Shown here piece by piece: positions 61,201 through 64,000 of a stretch of DNA of 64,000 bases; the first letter of the stretch is position 1; every line of letters begins with the position of its first letter. The DNA lies in contig JACAXG010000055.1 of NCBI GenBank assembly GCA_018881555.1, positions 3,742,978 to 3,806,977 on the forward strand, read 5' to 3'. The notes below the pieces were generated by a model, which did no database searches, was not told where the DNA came from, and was given only the letters and a program-made list of their open reading frames with translations. Both the position numbers and the translations under genes were made by a program. Source of the DNA: Amblyornis subalaris. Its lineage: Eukaryota; Chordata; Aves; Passeriformes; Ptilonorhynchidae.

Positions 61201-62963
61201 GCCAAACCCCTGCCATGGACAGGGACACTCTCCACTGGACCAGGTTGCTCAAAGCCTCATCCAACTCACCATGGAAGAGTTTCAGGGATAGAGCATCCAC
61301 AGCTACTCTGGGCAACCTGTTCCAGTACTTCACCACCCTCACAGTGAAGAATTTCTTCCTAATATCTAATCTAGACCTGCCTTCTTTCCTGTCATTGCAT
61401 AACCCTGTAACAAGTCCCTCTCCAAGCTTTTTTATAAGCTCCCTTTAAGTATGGAAAGGCCATACTAANATTTCCCCACAGCCTTCTCTTCTCTAGGCTG
61501 AACAACTCTCTCAGCCTTTCCTCATGGAAAGGCTCCATGAGGACCTGTTCTCCTCTAGATCTGTTCTAACATGTCCACATCATTCCTGTACTGAGGACCC
61601 CACAGGTGGACGCAATACTCCGGGTGGGGTCTCATGAGAGGAGTAGAGGGGAAGAATCACCTCTCTTGACCTGCTCGTTACAGTTCTTTTGATGCAGCCC
61701 AGAATATGATTGACTTTCTGGCCTGTGAGTGCACATTGCTGGGTCATGTCCAATTTTTCGTCCACCAATATCCCCATCTCCTTCTCCACAGGGCTGCTCT
61801 CAATCCGATTAGTCCCCAGCCTGTATTGATACCGGGGTTTGTCATGATCCATGGGCAGCACCTTGCACTTGGTGTCGTTGAACTTCATGAGGCTCACATG
61901 GGCCTACTCCTCACGCCTGTCCCTTGCTGGTGCCCTCTGGCACCATCCCTTCCCTCATGCATATCCCTCAAGTGTAACTGCATTCATAAGTTTTTCTTTC
62001 ATATCATCACTGTTTGTCTTGTGAATTGTGATTACCTTTTGGAGGACTGTCATGGCAGAAAAATCGAGGAAGGACACTGATGAGAAATCCAGAATGATGC
62101 TGTGGATGTTCACCTGGGGCACAGAGATGCCAAGGGGGAGGCCAGTGCTCCAGCTGATCTGAATGGGCAAGTCTGTCATGTTGGTGGGCTGGTCCAGCTC
62201 CTCTATCCTGTTATTGTCTAGTTCTTCGTCTGACTCATACGTTTGGTTGGCCACGCAAATCAAGCCTTTCTGCATTGACGGAGAAAAGTGTCATAATCTG
62301 TACTGTTTCTTAAGAACCAGCCAGGTTCTTAAGTGGTACTTCTTACACAAGGGCAAGAGTGGTGGCAATGCAAAACTGATGTTCCAATGAGACGGAGTAG
62401 GACCCACCTGTAAAGTTCTGTCTCTCTGGTGTGAAATCATTTAATCATCATCATAATCACTTGATGATGTCTTTTTATTTTTCCCTGAAGTCGGTTGTCA
62501 GATATGCTTTAATTCAGTAATTTTGGAACAAGTCATCAAAAAGCATGGAGGATTTGAGCTGGTAGAAAACCAGCTTTATCCTACCTTTAATACAGAATGA
62601 TATTCACTCTGTGGGATCTGATCCTGCCATTTGAAGCCAAACAAAGCTCCAGTGGACACATACAAGCTCTGCCCATGGTAAATGTGTAGGTTTCTAACTG
62701 TGAGAGCCATTTAAAATCTTATTTTTTAAATATGTTTATGCTATGAAGTGGCAACTTGGGTAATAGTGTATCTAATTAGGATGGGAGGCTGTGAGGCCCT
62801 TCTCTGCCATGTAAAGCCAGGGAGCTGGTTGTTTAACTCCCCCACCCATCCCTGGGGGTCGCCTTACAGGTGTCACTTGCAGTTCTCCTTTCTTCAGCAT
62901 CTTCCTAATCTTCCTCAGAGCGTTATTGCGTTTTCTCAGGACTCTCAGTGGGTTGAAGCCAAC
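58190..62963 (-). CDS. SLC26A3: SLC26A3 (down-regulated in adenoma) anion exchanger, 3' part
   Basis: Six exons on the minus strand, in transcript order 62868-62963, 62036-62269, 60306-60360, 59664-59809, 58799-58864 and 58190-58213, join into 206 codons plus TAG with consistent phases. The segment covers the STAS domain: [20 protein letters not shown], then DSDEELDN-like [19 protein letters not shown], then the STAS signature [13 protein letters not shown], then [17 protein letters not shown]. The protein ends TETKF; human DRA ends ETKF, a PDZ-binding tail (family knowledge). DRA is the apical chloride/bicarbonate exchanger of intestine. The membrane domain and start lie beyond the right edge. 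Pendrin is a separate gene in this window, and the EELDQPTN and ETKF features fit SLC26A3. Confidence 0.93.
58799..58864 (-). CDS. SLC26A3: SLC26A3 penultimate exon (C-terminal tail)
   Basis: Acceptor gttcattgcag, donor gtaagg; 22 codons [20 protein letters not shown] then ST. It aligns loosely with the human tail segment containing GGLRNR. The match is weaker than for the STAS exons, but splice sites and phase fit on both sides. Confidence 0.78.
59664..59809 (-). CDS. SLC26A3: SLC26A3 exon (end of STAS)
   Basis: Acceptor tcccccacag, donor gtaaaa; 146 bases with [20 protein letters not shown] then [17 protein letters not shown]. Size equals SLC26A4 exon 18. Confidence 0.94.
60306..60360 (-). 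CDS. SLC26A3: SLC26A3 exon (STAS, 55 bases)
   Basis: Acceptor ggtttaacag, donor gtgagt; encodes [18 protein letters not shown] plus one base. Size and phase equal SLC26A4 exon 17. Confidence 0.92.
61151..61965 (-). repeat. CR1 LINE fragment with 3' end, in SLC26A3 intron
   Basis: On the + strand it begins agaatcataaaatggtctgg, the reverse complement of a CR1 3' end, and continues through recognisable CR1 3' sequence (cctaatatctaatctagacc; ggtggggtctcatgag). Minus-strand frames give broken reverse-transcriptase remnants: [18 protein letters not shown], then [20 protein letters not shown], then [12 protein letters not shown] [14 protein letters not shown]. It is a 5'-truncated copy on the same strand as SLC26A3. 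Decayed matching sequence may run to about 62,010. Confidence 0.92.
62036..62269 (-). CDS. SLC26A3: SLC26A3 exon (STAS core)
   Basis: Acceptor cgtcaatgcag (poor pyrimidine tract), donor gtaatc; 78 codons with [20 protein letters not shown] and [20 protein letters not shown]. One codon longer than SLC26A4 exon 16. Confidence 0.93.
62868..62963 (-). CDS. SLC26A3: SLC26A3 exon (upstream of STAS variable loop)
   Basis: Minus-strand acceptor ttttcgcag, donor gtaagg; 32 codons [20 protein letters not shown] then [12 protein letters not shown]. Same size and phase as SLC26A4 exon 15. Confidence 0.92.
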
Positions 62964-64000
62964 CTGCGAAAACAGCACTTTGAATAATTAAAAAAGGAAA
63001 CACTTCAGTGACACCAGGGGAAGGCATCTCACATGGCTTTTCTTTACAGTCATGATGACCATAGTTTGAAGCTGATGTTGTCTATCACTTTTTGTCAGTT
63101 CAAACAAGGGCTCTTTCTAGGTTGGAAGGATGTCTACAGGAATGGCTGTAGACAGGCATTTCTGGCCAGGCAGGCCTATCTGTACTGCTTTAGGACACCA
63201 GAATGGACAGTGTTATAGCAGTGACAATGCTGTAGCACAGGCCAGTAGGTTCAGCAGGCTGGCACAGTGACTGTGTGTCCTACTCATTTTCATTCTGAGG
63301 TGGCCACCCAGGTGACCAAGACCAGAGCTCACGGGTTGTATCTGCTTTGCGCCGCCTGACTGCAGAGTGGGTAATTCACCCATTGTTCTTCCTGAAGAAG
63401 AAAACCGGATTTGATCACGCTGGCTGCATATGTCTCTTGAAACTCTTAGCTGATTTTAACAAAATTAGATGGCAGGTAAATTAGGGTAAAATACTAAATT
63501 CCTGCAAGTCTTCTGCCTCATCCATCTAGCGGGTAGAGGAGGAAGGTGTTAGAAGTACCTGTACTTGTAAAGAAAGAAAGTCGTGTGAGCATCTGCACTC
63601 ACAGAAAAAAACCCTTCGGGCTCTTTTGAGGTGGAATCCAAGCACATGAAGAACCAAATGTGTCGGATTCCCTTGTTCCTCTGCCAGCTTCAGTCCCTCA
63701 CGTGAAGAATGAACTGCTCATTACCAGTGCTCAGGGTAGTCACTGCTTATCAACTCCCCACGAAGAGCAGCGGGAGGGGGAGGTTATGGGTGCAAGTTGT
63801 GTTCCATCTGGGGATGGTGGCCCTCGTTCATATGGGGAGGGCTCAGGGGTCCTGGATCTCTGTGGTGATTATGGAAAGACTGGCTGCCTTTACCAGTTTG
63901 TTATGAAAGACATTAAGACCTCTTTGATAGAGTGATTTCATTTGGCATTTTTCTGGCTGTTGTGATTATGTTCTTTGGGGCTAGATGAGTAAACTAGCAT
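62964..64000 (-). other. SLC26A3 intron at right edge, no exon seen
   Basis: The next upstream SLC26A3 exon (containing [11 protein letters not shown] sequence) was looked for on the minus strand and not found, so this intron is longer than 1 kb. No other gene is supported here. Confidence 0.55.

Overview
This is a vertebrate nuclear genome window, most likely from a bird. The evidence is intron-split genes with GT-AG splice sites, two CpG-rich promoter regions, and two decayed CR1 LINEs, the dominant retrotransposon of birds (also found in turtles and crocodilians). The species cannot be fixed from the sequence. I reconstructed exons by matching translated segments to families I know and checking that splice phases join. 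No database search was run.

Layout: (1) About 1-14,050, + strand: the last four coding exons of BCAP29, an ER protein with a coiled-coil tail ending in a KKDL dilysine signal. Its 5' part lies outside the window. The large intron at the left edge holds a decayed CR1. (2) About 14,050-20,400: intergenic, no gene seen. (3) About 20,840-45,040, + strand: complete SLC26A4 (pendrin), 20 coding exons, 779 codons, with a TATA box in a CpG-rich promoter and a 3' UTR of about 2.8 kb. (4) About 45,830-53,020, + strand: complete CBLL1 (Hakai), six coding exons, 493 codons, with RING finger, C2H2-type finger and proline-rich tail. (5) About 53,020-58,190: tail-to-tail intergenic or 3' UTR sequence. (6) 58,190-62,963, - strand: the last six coding exons of SLC26A3 (DRA), covering the region just before the STAS domain, the STAS domain and a C-terminal ETKF motif. 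A CR1 lies in one intron and the 5' part is beyond the window.

The order BCAP29 > SLC26A4 > CBLL1 > < SLC26A3 matches the arrangement I know for human chromosome 7q22-q31, so this is conserved amniote synteny. SLC26A4 and SLC26A3 are paralogous anion exchangers facing opposite ways around CBLL1, and their 3' exons still match in size (96, 231/234, 55, 146 and a final 24 coding bases).

I found no unknown gene system. The points most worth a second look are: the sharp drop in single ambiguous bases after about 25.6 kb, with both exonic cases at fourfold-degenerate third positions; the SLC26A3 3' end, whose 8-codon final exon is too short for ORF scans; and a CR1 lying close to an SLC26A3 splice donor.
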